64,000 nucleotides of DNA. Origin: Oegoconia quadripuncta. Its lineage: Eukaryota; Arthropoda; Insecta; Lepidoptera; Autostichidae. The position numbers and the translations under genes were made by a program. The stretch spans positions 7,644,914-7,708,913 of the forward strand of contig OX438749.1 in the NCBI GenBank assembly GCA_949316235.1, given 5' to 3'. Shown here piece by piece: positions 40,001-51,429 of the stretch; within the stretch, counting starts at the first letter, position 1, and each line of letters opens with the position of its first letter. A model generated the notes under the pieces. The model did not search any database, was not told where the DNA came from, and worked only from the letters and a program-made list of their open reading frames with translations.

Positions 40001-42622
40001 CGTTTTTGAATTCTATTTATTGTTAATTGTTTTCCTTATGATGGTATGAATATATAATTTTTATTTACAAGTCAAAATATACATTGTTTCTATGTAAATG
40101 AAAGATATTAACAAAAACATACAAAAATACTGATAAAAAGAGAAGGGCCCTGGAGCATAAGTTCGTCATAAGTAGAACACATGTTCCGGGTCACTGCTTT
40201 GTAGCGACGTAGGTACCCAGAAGGCTAGCGGCGTTGCCATGCTGTATGCCAGACTTATGCGCTGGCCCAGGTAGCTGTCAGCCCGCTGGTCACCCGATAC
40301 TTCTACTAGACATGACGCGCTTTTTTCCTTATTACACAGATACTATAGGTGATAATTAATGTAGCGACGACGAGAGCGAATGTATTGTACAATTAAATGT
40401 ATTTTTTAAGTGTCGCTAAATGGATCAAATAAAGTTTTCTTATTCTTATTCTTATTGAGGGAAATCGTTAGGGTCTGTGGCCAGATTATATATCTATGCC
40501 ACTAAATTTGTTGGCAGCTCGGCCTCAGACCCAATAGCCGGCACTATACCGAAGATATCTTGGAAACATTCAGGCGGCGGGTGATTATGGAATCACTGCG
40601 GAACTTTTGAAAGCGGGTAGAACACCAATACTTAATGTCCTTCAGAAACTTTTCCATTTTGTGTTGCTCGAGCGCGTAACGCCAGAGATATGGAATAGAG
40701 GTGTGGCAGTACTGGTTTCCAAAAAAGCTGTTGTCACCCTATGGAAGAACTATAGGCCCCATCTCGCTTCTAAGCTGTTTTCGAGGGTAATCACGATCCG
40801 TAACGCAGATTTAATGACATCCAGCTTCCCGAATAAGCCAGATTCCAGTAAGTTACCATATACCACAACCACACGCTGCGGCAGATTATACAGAAGTCTG
40901 AGGAGTACAACTTGCCACTATGTTTAGCCTTTGTAAACTATGACAATGCCGTCGATTCGTCCGAGATTTGGGCTGTCGCAGTCTCTCTAACGGTGCCATG
41001 TTAACTATAGGTATATTGAAGAGTTTGTATAAAAACTCCACCACATCGGTCCGAGTTCAAGATCAGTGTGTCTACCATGAATTAAGGCGGACGATTCACG
41101 TTATCGAAATCTATTGGTAACGCTGCTTGTTGCGGATGCTAGTGACAGTGATAGAATAATATGTAGTTTACTATGACGAGAGAAATTTGTGTGAGCTCAT
41201 GTTGGCCCCGCTGAATACAAAGACAATACCACTACAGACAAGAGTGAGTCAGGGAAAGGTTATTTTCTGAAACTGTTCATTGCCGCACTTGACATCTTCA
41301 AACTCGACATCAATATCAGTGGAGAGTATATATCAGTGGCGAAATAGAAGTTGTAGTCGAATACATCTACTTTCGATCCGAAGAGATCCGATTGGGTAAG
41401 TCAAACTTCGAGAAAGAGGCCAATGTCACTCGATAGGTTAGCGTTCAGGAAACTGCGCGAAGTCTTCTTGTCCAGAAAACTTCAGTGCTTAAACACGAAA
41501 GTCTTCAATGTGTGTTATTAGTGACTTATGACATTACTATGGGTCTCATGAGAAAGCTCAAGGCCAAACCTTGAGCGTTCAAGAGCTATGGACAGGAAGA
41601 TGCTCGAAGGCCTCACCACGAGATAGAATCAGGAATGAGAAAAGGCGTAGAATAGCGAAAGTTTCAAGTTACTAATATGCCCATTAGTAACTTGAAATGG
41701 CCGTGGGCAGGGCACATAGCTCAATGAACCGATGGCCGACGGAGCATTAAGGTTCTAGAATGGAGACTATGCACCAGCAAGCGCAGCGTAGGGCGTCCAC
41801 CCACACCACCGACGACCTGGTGAAGGTCGTTGGAAGGCGCTGGATGCAAACAGCTTCTATTCGGTCGCTCTAGAAATCTATTAAGGAGCTTATGTTCAGC
41901 AGTGGACATCCTGTGGCATTAATGCTGTCATCAGGACAGTTCATCGTTGATACATAGGTTATCCCCACAAAACAAATTCATCGGTTTGTGTGTGGAAGTA
42001 TTATCAGTATCGGTTTACATACTTAAAGAAATATTATCTGGCATTTTGTAGTATAATTTTTATACGTAAATGATATATATTGCAGCTACGACGAAACTTG
42101 CTAGAAATTTCGATTGAATAGACAAATGCCTAATTTTGAAAATAGCCAGCATTCTACAAATAATGTGAGCCTCTTGTTTACGAGTACGAACGTGCATTAT
42201 CGACCAACTCAATCCGGGACATTTTCACTTTTATATAAAACAAACAAAAAAAATACAAATGGCCGAATTGAGAACCTCCTCCTTTTTGAAGTCGGTTATA
42301 AATACAAGTCCATGCAAACATAGTAGTCGACCTATGTCACATAGACAAATTGGACGTAATAAACGAAACTATACATACCTACAAATACTAGTACTTAATC
42401 ATTTATACTATGTACTATATAGTCGTCATTGAGATAAATAAAATACAAAATCTATTTACCTGCAGCTCTTTGAATATTCTCCGATGTAAAGAAGTACTTT
42501 TTCAAAAAATTTATCGCAACCTCTATACGATCACTTGGTAACTTTTGAATGCGAAAATTTAACACTGTCCCATCGTCACGTTTTGTTGATGAAAATTTTA
42601 CCCAAACCTTTGATTCAGCCAT
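37049..42622 (-). CDS. GNAT N-acetyltransferase (arylalkylamine-acetyltransferase-like), gene B
   Basis: Four exons join into 237 residues: 42622-42460, 39923-39727, 37961-37804 and 37244-37049, with exon order and phases (1, 0, 2) as in gene A. The start is MAESKVWVKFSSTKRDDG; the acetyl-CoA loop RGLGIA is at about 161-166 in VIVHPDYRGLGIATQFL; the final exon reads SLGTQKAAERDGWKTVYEI and YKLMLAHVR. The predicted activity is amine N-acetylation. The TAA stop is formed inside AG|GTAAGT, a perfect splice donor, so the transcript might instead continue to a further exon. Introns hold an RTE-like LINE, a LINE tail, a SINE and a degenerate GGCAAA-rich block. Confidence 0.76.
38170..38353 (-). repeat. 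tRNA-derived SINE family A, diverged
   Basis: On the - strand it reads cgattagcctagtgggtgtg, ggttgtgggttcgaattgc, then the tail with catggttatttgtatataaa. It lies in intron 2 of GNAT gene B. Confidence 0.55.
38398..38555 (+). pseudogene. LINE ORF2 C-terminal fragment
   Basis: Shares the IFKSRVNRHLLG-type module and the tatccagttaatcataaaaa end with 18586-18765. Confidence 0.5.
38930..39640. repeat. degenerate block rich in TTTGGCAAA-like words
   Basis: Dozens of imperfect copies of atttggcaaa, ttttgcca and ttcgcaa in both directions, with a taacctaacctaaccc core at about 39336-39350. The apparent open frames are low in information. It lies in intron 2 of GNAT gene B. It may be an unrecognised transposon or a decayed satellite. 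Confidence 0.4.
40340..40456 (+). repeat. LINE 3' tail fragment
   Basis: aagtgtcgctaaatggatca, then aataaagttttcttattctt and a short ttatt repeat. Confidence 0.5.
40470..41935 (+). pseudogene. decayed RTE-like LINE
   Basis: The best-preserved stretch (40607-40927) reads KAGRTPILNVLQKLFHFVLL, VTPEIWNRGVAVLVSKK and LASKLFSRVITIRNAD, matching the pre-catalytic RT region of lepidopteran RTE elements. Downstream, frames shift repeatedly but the order is kept: FVNYDNAVDS-like, QGKVIF-like, YGSHEKAQGQ-like pieces and a terminal ggagcttatgttcagcagtg. It lies in intron 1 of GNAT gene B. Not functional. Confidence 0.75.
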
Positions 42623-43185
42623 ATTAAACTAGATTCCACAATTATTTCGTAAATATGTATTAGTTAATCTATTTAAACGAAACAGCTTCAACAACTATCT
42701 CTGCCACAATAATGACTTGTTATCTCTTTAGACAACTCTTATATGAAACACTTTCATACAACGCGATAAAATAGGTTTGGTTATGTTTATTATCTGTGAA
42801 ACGTAGTAGGTATCTTTAAATTCTAGGTAATCAAAAATCACTTCAATGATTTGGCTGTAATTCTATATTATATTTACATATCAGTCCGTATAATAAACTG
42901 TAGTCTTTTCCATAATCACGTCATTACTTCTAGTGCTTTGGACACTTTGACACGTTCGCAGACACTGTTGGTAATAAAACTTCTATCGTGTGTCGTTTAC
43001 TGTGCGCTGACTTATTAAAAATAGATGTATTTAAAAATAGTCTTAACAGTATGGCCATCAGTTCCGTTAAAAACTTACGTTTAAATGTTTAATATGTTTT
43101 AAGTGCAGTTAAATTATCTAGATATAGTTTGTAGGCTTAGTTTATGTATTTCAATGTTTACGTTATATAATAATTACCAACTATA
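42623..43185. other. region upstream of GNAT gene B
   Basis: Should contain the promoter and 5' UTR; no definite TATA box or gene is recognised. Confidence 0.35.
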
Positions 43186-43189
43186 AAAT

Positions 43190-43390
43190 ACAACATTATT
43201 GCTACTATTAGTGCATACCTCATCTACTGGTAGCTTTTATCTACCCTAAGGTTTGATGGAAGAGATCGCTGTTAGCGATAAGGCCGCCTTTTTGTGTAAT
43301 TAATGATGTACGCTGTATTCTTCATGAAGCTTTTGTTAATTGTGCAATAAAGAGTATTTGATTTGATTTGTTTTGATTTGATTTGAAAGT
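43190..43390 (+). repeat. LINE 3' tail with (TTGAT)n end
   Basis: ctaccctaaggtttgatgg, gcgataaggccgcctttttg and a terminal run of tgatttgatttg-type units. Confidence 0.6.
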
Positions 43391-43499
43391 TACAATGCAT
43401 ATGTTTTTAAAGAAAGAATGTACTAATGACCACCTAATTAATAAAATTTGAAAATCCGATTTTATTAAAAACCAACTAATAACTTTAAATAGTTATTAG

Positions 43500-43725
43500 T
43501 TGGTATTTCAAAACCAAAAAAACTCGACAGTATATTTTGTATTTTCCGGAGGCCATGTACACTCACCTGGAGTGACTAATCTAACAACACCATGCACTTC
43601 AAAATCGGTCAAACCGATCAGGCTACAGGTGCGCCAAAGGAACGGACATACATACATACACCCGAAAAAAACAAAAAACTACAAAAAAAAATTTCCCTCC
43701 TTCCTTGAGCAGCCGGGTAAAAAGA
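43500..43725. repeat. dispersed lepidopteran repeat fragment
   Basis: Shares ccgacagtata/ctcgacagtata, caaaatcggt and gaacggacatac in order with 33080-33260, and ends in cagccgggtaaaaa. Unclassified. Confidence 0.45.
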
Positions 43726-43825
43726 TGGAAACATCCATGTGACTTAGATGCTCTCCACACGTGTCACTTTGTTAGGCACATACATTTTCAATACCCTCGT
43801 GATGAGCCTTTTCCTATGATACTAA

Positions 43826-44317
43826 TACAGGATGAGTTTTTTTACCATAAGGAAAAAGGGCATATTAGGTAAGTGAAATAGAAGGTATTGGTATAGGAAG
43901 TTTAATTTTTTTTTCCAAAACGCCCGCTGCGACTGCATATTGATATGGGACTGGCGTCATTTGTAGGGTTCCTGTCATTCGAAATTTATTTGGAACTCGT
44001 ATTTTCTCCATGTTCTCTTTATTTATTTAATTTAATGTTGTAATTATGTGGAATAGGCTAAAAACGCCACCGTTAAATGACAAAATTAACGCTTTTATTT
44101 TTTATTTTATTTTATTTTATTTTCTTGGGAAAACCAACAGCTGTTTTACAAATTATCACTTAAACTAAGAAACTGAAAGCCAATTAGAGGTTTCCACTGA
44201 TAGACTTTATGGTGGTTTTGAAAAAAAATAATTAAACTACCTATGCCAATACCTTCTATTTCGCTTACATAATATGCCCGCCCTAGTTTAAAAAAAATGT
44301 AAAAATCTCATCCAGTA
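43826..44317 (+). mobile_element. complete MITE of the CCGGATGAG family
   Basis: The left end tacaggatgagttttttta continues into gcatattaggtaagtgaaat; the right end is the inverted copy, finishing ctcatccagta. It is about 492 bp long, with TA at both borders and a (TTTTA)n run at about 44095-44122. No transposase. It is the reference copy for the fragments at 24279, 27078 and 51430. Confidence 0.7.
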
Positions 44318-44529
44318 TATTTTAGTCCTATATATTTTGACAAACTTTATCTCTTATAGCCGCTGTGGTTTACTTGTTTGTGAATTAACAAATCTAATGT
44401 TACCTCATTAATTATAGTCCATCCAGTCGTTTGGATGCTACTAGGGAATAACGAATCCCATATACATACATATACGAACATAACCCATACGTGTGCATAC
44501 GCTATGTGTTTGGACTAAGGAAATATGAC

Positions 44530-45206
44530 CACATTTCTGCGTTCCGTCTAAAATTAAAGTGGCCTACTATCCGTACTCGGAGAAACTCACACATACTCTT
44601 TCTTCTGTATACCATCTTATTTAATCCAGCAGCTCCCCAATATTTACGGGAGTGATTCCATTATGTGTGCCGCGATTGGAGGGCGGCTACGTTCGGGTAA
44701 CAACCTGAAACTTGGTTTTCCCAGTCACCTCACTCACTCTTATACCAAGTCCTTTACGGTCCAGGCTGTGCGATTGTGGAACCAACTACCACTGCATGCG
44801 AGAAAGTCTCCATCACTAAATGCTTTTAAAACTAACGTCAAAAAGCTCTCTGGTTCTAACGCGTTTTGAGCGGTAGCTACTTTTGATGTATGATATCTCC
44901 GTATTAAATCCTCTCTTTAAGTATTTCCTTATTTTATATACATATTTTTATTAAGGTATAGTTATATTATTATAAGGTATTCATATATATAGTTAATTAG
45001 TGTGTAGGTATTTGTTTTAGTTTGAATTTGCTGTAATTTGTATACGCCCAATCTACTGTTTTCTAACTAACCCTATGGTTGACTGGAAGAAATCCCTGTA
45101 TGAGATAAGTCCGCTGTTGTACTCAAATTCTGTATCAGTGCAGAATTAATGTATTGCCTGTTTGTACAATAAAGCGTTTACAAACAAACAAGCAAACAAA
45201 CAAACC
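44530..45206 (+). pseudogene. LINE C-terminal coding fragment with complete 3' tail
   Basis: An open stretch ends YTKSFTVQAVRLWNQLPLHA then SLNAFKTNVKKLSGSNAF before TGA (44869), the usual C-terminus of CR1/Jockey-like ORF2 proteins; upstream frames are broken. The 3' UTR has ggttgactggaagaaatccc and ends gtacaataaagcgtttacaa with a (CAAA)n run. Confidence 0.7.
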
Positions 45207-45459
45207 CATTCTTCAGTCAGATAAAATAAAAGTTACGTGAGATATTTTATTCAAAGTTTCAGCCATGAATGTCTTCAAATTGACTGCCTTTGATCTTGAA
45301 GCAAGCCTTTAATTTCTTTGGCCATTGGATGCTCTATGAATTTACTCTGGCTGCTCACGCTAAGAAGTCCTAATGGATTGTCGTTTTCAATTGGCCAGAA
45401 TAATATCTTCTAAAACTAACCATAATTTGTTGTACAATAGTTATTATAGAAGTAGTTAT

Positions 45460-45690
45460 GATGACCGATTGGTGTAGTGGATAGTGACCCTGTCAGCGAA
45501 ACCAACGGTTGCGGGTTCGAATCCCGCGAGGAGTAAATGTTTGTATGATGAATACGAACATTTATTCCCGAGTCATGGATGTTTATATAAGTATTTATGT
45601 ATGTTTATCCGTTATCTAGTATCCATAGTACAAGCTTTGCTTAGTTTGGACTAGATGATTGGTGTAAGCGCCCCAAATTTTTATTATTAT
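45460..45690 (+). repeat. tRNA-derived SINE, second subtype of family A
   Basis: Head gatgaccgattggtgtagtg, box B gggttcgaatccc, tail gtttatccgttatctagtat and cacaagc-like, ending in TTA repeats. Confidence 0.7.
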
Positions 45691-45934
45691 TATATTTATT
45701 AGTTATCGATGCACCATTTAGTTGTAAAACATCACATGTCTCAGGTCTACGTTGTGTTACGTTACGTTCTATTTCTGCGTTTTTCTTTCACTGTCTGTCT
45801 TGCGCTGTTGCGATATGAAATAATAAATTTTGTCGGTCGATCAGGGTGCTCTTAAAGGTTTTCGGCGAATTCGAAATTTGACAGCGTTTACAGCCGGACC
45901 GTTCTAATAGCTCGCTATTTGTGATTTACAAATA

Positions 45935-46135
45935 TACAGGCTGAATTTTTCAAGTGGGCTTGCAAGGTCAAATCCGAAAGTATGAACGAAAAGTGCTCAA
46001 AGGAGTCTCGGGTCCCATTTTGATGAAAACTAAAACTGCATCTATGGATTTTTGAAATATCGATTTTCCTAGCCAGGAATCGAACCCGTTGTTTTTGAAA
46101 AAAAAAACACACTGTATTATTATACCAGGCGGTGG
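45935..46135. mobile_element. single arm of a mariner-like long-TIR element
   Basis: Begins atacaggctgaatttttcaa and ends with aaaaaaaaaacacactgt after agccaggaatcgaaccc. The layout parallels an arm of the element at 10300, but the sequence differs, so this is a related family. The partner arm is not seen. Confidence 0.4.
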
Positions 46136-46250
46136 ATAGTGGAACTCTTCAATGGCTACTAGAAAACCCCTCGAGTTTGGGCTCATGGGATTCGTTTTGA
46201 AAAGTTTGCACTTGATGTCGAGGGTCTGACTATGGAGCCAGGAGATGGCT

Positions 46251-46436
46251 TACTAAGCGTACTGACCCGGAAACTCCAACACATTTGGAGGACTGGCTAT
46301 CTTATCTCTGATAACCGGAACACAACAATGATATTAACATTGCTGCTTGGCGGCAGGTTTAGATAAGACGGTGGTAGCTAGCCAGGCGGACTTTTAAAAT
46401 GCCCTACCACCAACCATGCCCTACCACCAACCATGG
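46251..46436 (-). repeat. SINE family B, internal fragment
   Basis: Body from cgtactgacccggaaactcc to the ccctaccaccaacca block, which is duplicated at its end; head and tail are missing. Confidence 0.6.
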
Positions 46437-46439
46437 CTG

Positions 46440-47295
46440 GCGGTAGCGTGTTTTACAGTTCTTTTAATCTACATATTTTAATTTGTGTAAATGCATCGTG
46501 CATCTCATTCCTCCCAAGGACTCCTCTGGTACTTACCCCATACCTAGATTTTAATGATTTGTCAGCACAGACGTCGTTGGTCTGTGTTTGCCAGTGAGTA
46601 GGAGTTTTAGTATGAACAAATATGCTATAGTACTGTGATTAATATGCTTTGGCAGGCCATATTCTTTTATTGCATTACACTAATAACATGAATTTTAAAA
46701 GCAAGGCCGTATTCCATACTAAGATTATTTCAACTTGGTACCTCCAGCCTTTCAAGCTGTGCCATGTTCAACAGTGGACGTCTGGGATTGCGTTTTTCCA
46801 AAATCGGACCCCATAAAATTACACAAATTGATTTGCAACATTGCATCATTGATGAAAATCACAGGCCGCTATAGTATTTATTCATTCACCAGAGAACCCT
46901 AAACAGGGCTCGAGTGTCCTATTGTAAATTCTGTAATTTCTCAACGGGAGCTCGGCCTTACCGCGTAATCCTTTTATGTAGATGAGGACTGCCACTCAGT
47001 CGAACTTAAGGCGATGATACAAGCGCTCTGACTTGTGGCTTTTAAAATAAATACTGATTTAAATTCATACCTTTGCTCGCTCAGACTGCTTGGAAAGGAA
47101 CTTAATGGGGTCTGTTAAAAGCGGGGAGGTGTGATGTGATAAACATCGAGGGCATTGCCTACCTACATACCTACGAGTGGAAAGGGTTGACCTGAAATGT
47201 AACCTGAATAAAGTCAAAAGGAACTCGATGAAATAATGTAGTTGCAATTATGGTCACGTACACAATCATGCTTATAAATTGGAAAACAAGACAAA
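46440..47295. other. no gene seen
   Basis: Contains a short RTE-type tail (ccatgttcaacagtggacgt at about 46763). Nothing else is supported. Confidence 0.35.
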
Positions 47296-47309
47296 AATAA
47301 GAAAACGTA

Positions 47310-47530
47310 AAAATAAAAATAAATCTTTATTTCAGACTTAGTCCATATTTTGGTAAGTAACAATTTATCCATAACCTATGTTTGTTTGTTAAGCGCTGTG
47401 ATATCCGGCGGCAGCACGCTTGCGGAGCACAGGCACCGTGGAAGCCATCTACTCGTACGTCCGCAAACATGCCCGATGCTCTACACCAGCTCGGCTGTGC
47501 CAACACTCTCAATGCATTATTATGTTGCAC
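47310..47530 (-). pseudogene. LINE ORF2 C-terminal fragment
   Basis: On the - strand it encodes MQHNNALRVLAQPSWCRASG, MFADVRVDGFH and CRRISQRL, the end region of a dispersed lepidopteran LINE, followed by a tctgaaataaagatttattt tail. It abuts the piggyBac-like element at 47536. Confidence 0.6.
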
Positions 47531-47535
47531 CCTGA

Positions 47536-48060
47536 TATATAAGATCTAACAAAATTAACCCGACAAACGTTGCAGAGTGTATGTATAGGATATACCTATT
47601 ACGAAAAAAATAAAACATTGTTAACAGATTTTATTCAAAAAATAAAATTTAGAAATGTAAATTTTGTGAGTTGGGCATTAATGGCCGCGCGCTCTAAGTA
47701 CTTTGCCACAACACACAAACACGTGCCACGGTATCACAGATTTGTATTCAAATCTGTGCGCGGTATCTTTGAAGATGCCGAAAAGCGACCACCCGCCGCT
47801 CGCCGCCGGCGGGTGCTTGCCCCGGCGCGGGCGCCGCCGCGACTTGCTGTGTTTGGTTGCGCCCTGTGCCCCGCCACCCTCCACTCCCTATGGCGTCTTC
47901 TATATCAATGGAAGGACCGTGCCTGTTTTTTCTCATTGATAAAATAAGGTACAATCGAAATGAAGTAAGTATGTAGTTTTTTTTTATGAATATCTTATTT
48001 TATTGTCATGTACGTGCAATTGCCAAAGTTTGTCGGGTTAATTTTGTTAGACCTTATATA
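47536..48060. mobile_element. piggyBac-like MITE with GC-rich core
   Basis: The borders are inverted copies: tctaacaaaattaacccgac followed by aaacgttg at the left, and caaagtttgtcgggttaatt with ttgttaga at the right. The inner part reads TTAA|CCCGACAAAC at one end and GTTTGTCGGG|TTAA at the other, as in piggyBac elements, although the inverted match extends about 18 bp beyond TTAA. The core (about 47780-47880) is very GC-rich, and a perfect 10-bp stem, cacagatttg with caaatctgtg, is at 47736-47759. No transposase is seen. Confidence 0.55.
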
Positions 48061-48089
48061 AAAAACAGTGAATAAAAACAACAGAAGTT

Positions 48090-48306
48090 AAGCCGGGTCT
48101 TGTGCGACCTGTTTTTATGGTTTTCTAACACCTATGGGCATGGCCTAACTGTTTTGTTAGCAAAAACAAGCGAACATGTTATCCGAGGTGGACGGAAAAC
48201 ATCCCCGCATGCGCCTGCGGAAGGGGGGTATTTTTCATTTTATCGTTGCTTGCTAACATGTTCAGCTAACATGTTTTGTTATTTTTTGGAGCAGGAGACC
48301 CGGCTT
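48090..48306. mobile_element. small MITE with AAGCCGGGTCT ends
   Basis: aagccgggtct at 48090-48100 is inverted as agacccggctt at 48296-48306, enclosing about 195 bp that contains several gttagc/gctaac and aacatgtt words. It begins 30 bp after the preceding MITE. Confidence 0.55.
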
Positions 48307-48569
48307 TGTGCTTAGTACAAAAAGGCTCAGTGTGTATCTTTGGCCCATACAGCAAAACAAAATATTATTCTTCAGACGGTGGAATGTACATGCGGCCACG
48401 CGAAGACTGAACACTTCTACTATAAGCAGGTCGCGCTTCGTTCACATTTTCGTTATCGTCGCACGGCCAGCTTACACTGGTAGTGTTACGGTCATCGTGT
48501 CGACTGTACAATAGACAAAATGTACAAATAAGTATATGGAAATGTGTAATTTTCAGACAGTCCGCTCTA

Positions 48570-48745
48570 TAAGTTATCATCATCATCATCATATCAGCTA
48601 CAGGACGTTCACTGCTGAACATATGCCACCCCATTTCCAGAGTGACCGGTTGGAAGTGGCCTTCATCCATCCGGCAACCTTCATTAGGTCGTCTGTCCAC
48701 CTTGTGGATGGACGTCTTACGCAGCCGGCCATCAATTCTTAGCAA
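48570..48745. repeat. dispersed lepidopteran retroposon fragment
   Basis: (ATC)n start, acgttcactgctgaacatat and tggatggacgtcttacgcag, a widespread RTE/SINE-associated tail; no intact part. Confidence 0.5.
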
Positions 48746-48749
48746 ATAA

Positions 48750-49875
48750 TATGCCCAAACTAAACCAAAAATTTGTCAAAGAGTTTCCTTTCAGGTAAAA
48801 ACCTATCCCAGGTAAGACAATTGAGACAAATTTCTGTTTAACTACTCTTTGATGGTTTCTCAGAATTATGTAAGCGATAATTTTGTAGAAAAGCTGGTGA
48901 AAATCAATTAGACGCTTTTCTTCAAAAAATTTAGCATATTATATATTTTCAAAATTACCAAATATCAATCGTCTACGTCAGTTCCTTAAATTAATGGTGG
49001 ATAGACGATCAGACATAAAGGTGTTTCGTTTTGCAATTTTTGATATGGATCACTTATTGTATACTCAAATAGGACATAATTAAGTAACAGAAAAAGAAAT
49101 TACAGAAGGCGGTAATATTATTCAGAAAGATCTCTTCTAGACAACTCTGGCGGTGATTGAATTAATCCTTAGCTTAAGGTACATAATTTTGTAATGGAAA
49201 GAAACACTATAGCATTAACTATATAAACATTTATAAAATAAAGATTTTACAAAATACAATGCTAAAGATTGTCCTTTAATTAAGAGTAGATAATATAGTC
49301 AATATAAAAGAATACAACATTCAAATTATTTCAAAAATTTAATATCTACGAAAATAAAAGCAATGTCTATCGAAATTGTTTTGAACGTTAATTGAATCCG
49401 GATCGTCGGCGATGGATTAAAATCCAGCGCACACCTGCCTCTGACCTTTAATTAAAAGAGACAATGAAATATTAGCCTCTGGAAAACATTTTATATTTTA
49501 CAAATCACAATAAGACTGCTTAATTTCTAAGAAAAACAAATTAACCGAAACGTTTCCGTGATGAATATTTATAATTTAAAATAACCGCCAATGATTTAAA
49601 AAAACAACCGACCTCAGTAAGGTTCCACTGTCTATCTCCGGAGTGAATCATCAGATCTATACATATATGGGACCACCCTGGTGATAAATCCAATCAAATA
49701 TAACACAATCCTCTAAATCGGTTAACAATTGACGTATGTATGGGCACAGAATAATAATAGTACTAAAGGTGGTATGGGTGAACGTAGGTACATAAAAAAA
49801 TACAGAACATAGTAGGTACCTACTCCCTTTTTGGAGTTATTATTAGGTAATAATAAATAAATAAATATTAATAAA
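48750..49875. other. no gene seen
   Basis: AT-rich sequence. A 17-nt candidate micro-exon framed by splice-like signals at about 48792-48816 is too short to judge. Confidence 0.35.
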
Positions 49876-49879
49876 TACC

Positions 49880-50140
49880 TTTGCACATACACACAGCGCC
49901 ATCTAGTTCCACACTAAGCAACTAGGCTTGTATTATAGATACCAGATGGTTGATAAACTACACAAATAATTTTTTTTTTGTAAATAAATACATATAAATG
50001 AAAAACATCCATAACTCGGGAACACATGTATGTATTCATCATACAAATATATGCCCCTAGCGGGATTCGAACTCGCGACGTTTAGGTATAGCAGCAGAGT
50101 TTCTAACCACTACACCAAACAGGTATTAGGTATATTAGGT
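49880..50140 (-). repeat. tRNA-derived SINE family A, nearly complete
   Basis: On the - strand: head cctgtttggtgtagtggtta, box B gagttcgaatccc, tail with gagttatggatgtttttcat and tagatggcgctgtgtgtatg. The best full-length example of the family. Confidence 0.7.
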
Positions 50141-50344
50141 ACTTGAATACTAAATATTAGGAACTTGATGTTTCTACGATGATGGTTCCGATCGATTTCG
50201 GCTATGACGACCACTTCGACTTCCAATCGGTTTGGCGCTGGTGCGCTCGAAGATGTAGCCGATGCATTGAGCACGTAAGCACACCTTCCACGTCGTGATA
50301 ATGAATGGCAGCGTGTGGACGGGTTTTCAACTCGTCGCGTCTAG

Positions 50345-50765
50345 CGTCGAGGGCAGCTTTACGCGGCCCCTTGAAATCGCTTACTCGCCTATGCTTTACT
50401 CTGTGCCATTCAGAAAGCCTGGGCCATTTAAAGATACTATAAAACAGAAACTTATTAACATAGCATATTATAAAATATCAAACTATTTAGATGATAATCA
50501 TCCCTGGACATAATCAGATCGTTCGCATGCCAGACTATTTCACAATTAATAATGAAATATAAAACCCTTTTGTAATATAAAAACCTTTATGTAAAATTAA
50601 AGCCTGATTTTAAAAGGGCAACCCTTCGAGTTTCTTGCTTGTTCTTCTCAGGGGAAAATTGCATTTTGAACAAACAGGAGATTAAAAAATGTAAAATTGA
50701 CTATTTTAAGTGTACTCTGTGTACCTACAAAATAAAGCGTTTTTGACTTTGACTTTGACTTCAGG
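50345..50765 (+). pseudogene. LINE C-terminal fragment with 3' tail
   Basis: Ends KDTIKQKLINIAYYKISNYL, the same C-terminus as the LINE at 35118, then the gagtttcttgcttgttcttc tail and a ttttgactttgactttgact terminus. Confidence 0.65.
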
Positions 50766-51429
50766 ACGTTGTTACATCACGTATGTACATACTTATATTT
50801 TTTTAAATAATTATATTTAAATAAACTCACGAAGCACTCGTGGAGACGTTGCAATTGATTTGCAATTGAGTTGATGGCCTAGAGGGTCGACTTAAAAACA
50901 CTGACGGTCAGGTGGCCACTAGTGTGCCACAAATGCTCGCTCATGGTCCCTTAATTCTTACGACGCAAGAGAGGGTTGGGTTGATCCTATGTCATCATCA
51001 ACAACACTGTTGGGGCACAGCCTCCTCTAATTAGGAAAGGGTTTGGGTCATAAATGATTTAACGACTGGCTTCAATTAAAAACAACCGGGACTGACTACT
51101 TAACATGCCTTCCGATGCACGGAAACACTCGTATTAAAATATCACTAGTGCTCACCCAAGGACTAACCGCGTCGGACATTGAAAGAAAGAAAGAAAATAA
51201 GAAAGAAAAACATTTCTTCGCTAATCGAAAACGAATGGCGAATGCGACTGCGCCACGAGTGCAAAATTCATTTAATTCTAACATAAAAGTCATTGTTATG
51301 ATTATATCATAAAATACTACTAAAATTAATTAACTAATTACAATTTAGACAAATATGAAAATACGTATACATACATATGCTCACGTCGGTTCCCGTTGGG
51401 GTAGGCAGAAACTACTGATTTCCACTATT

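Noticed and set aside
47570..47947. 125-codon open frame and its overlapping partners on both strands
   Set aside because: They owe their length to the GC-rich core of the MITE; no family or start context supports them.
48785..48820. 17-nt micro-exon framed by tttcag and gtaaga
   Set aside because: Too short to judge, and not linkable by phase to the exon at 52137.
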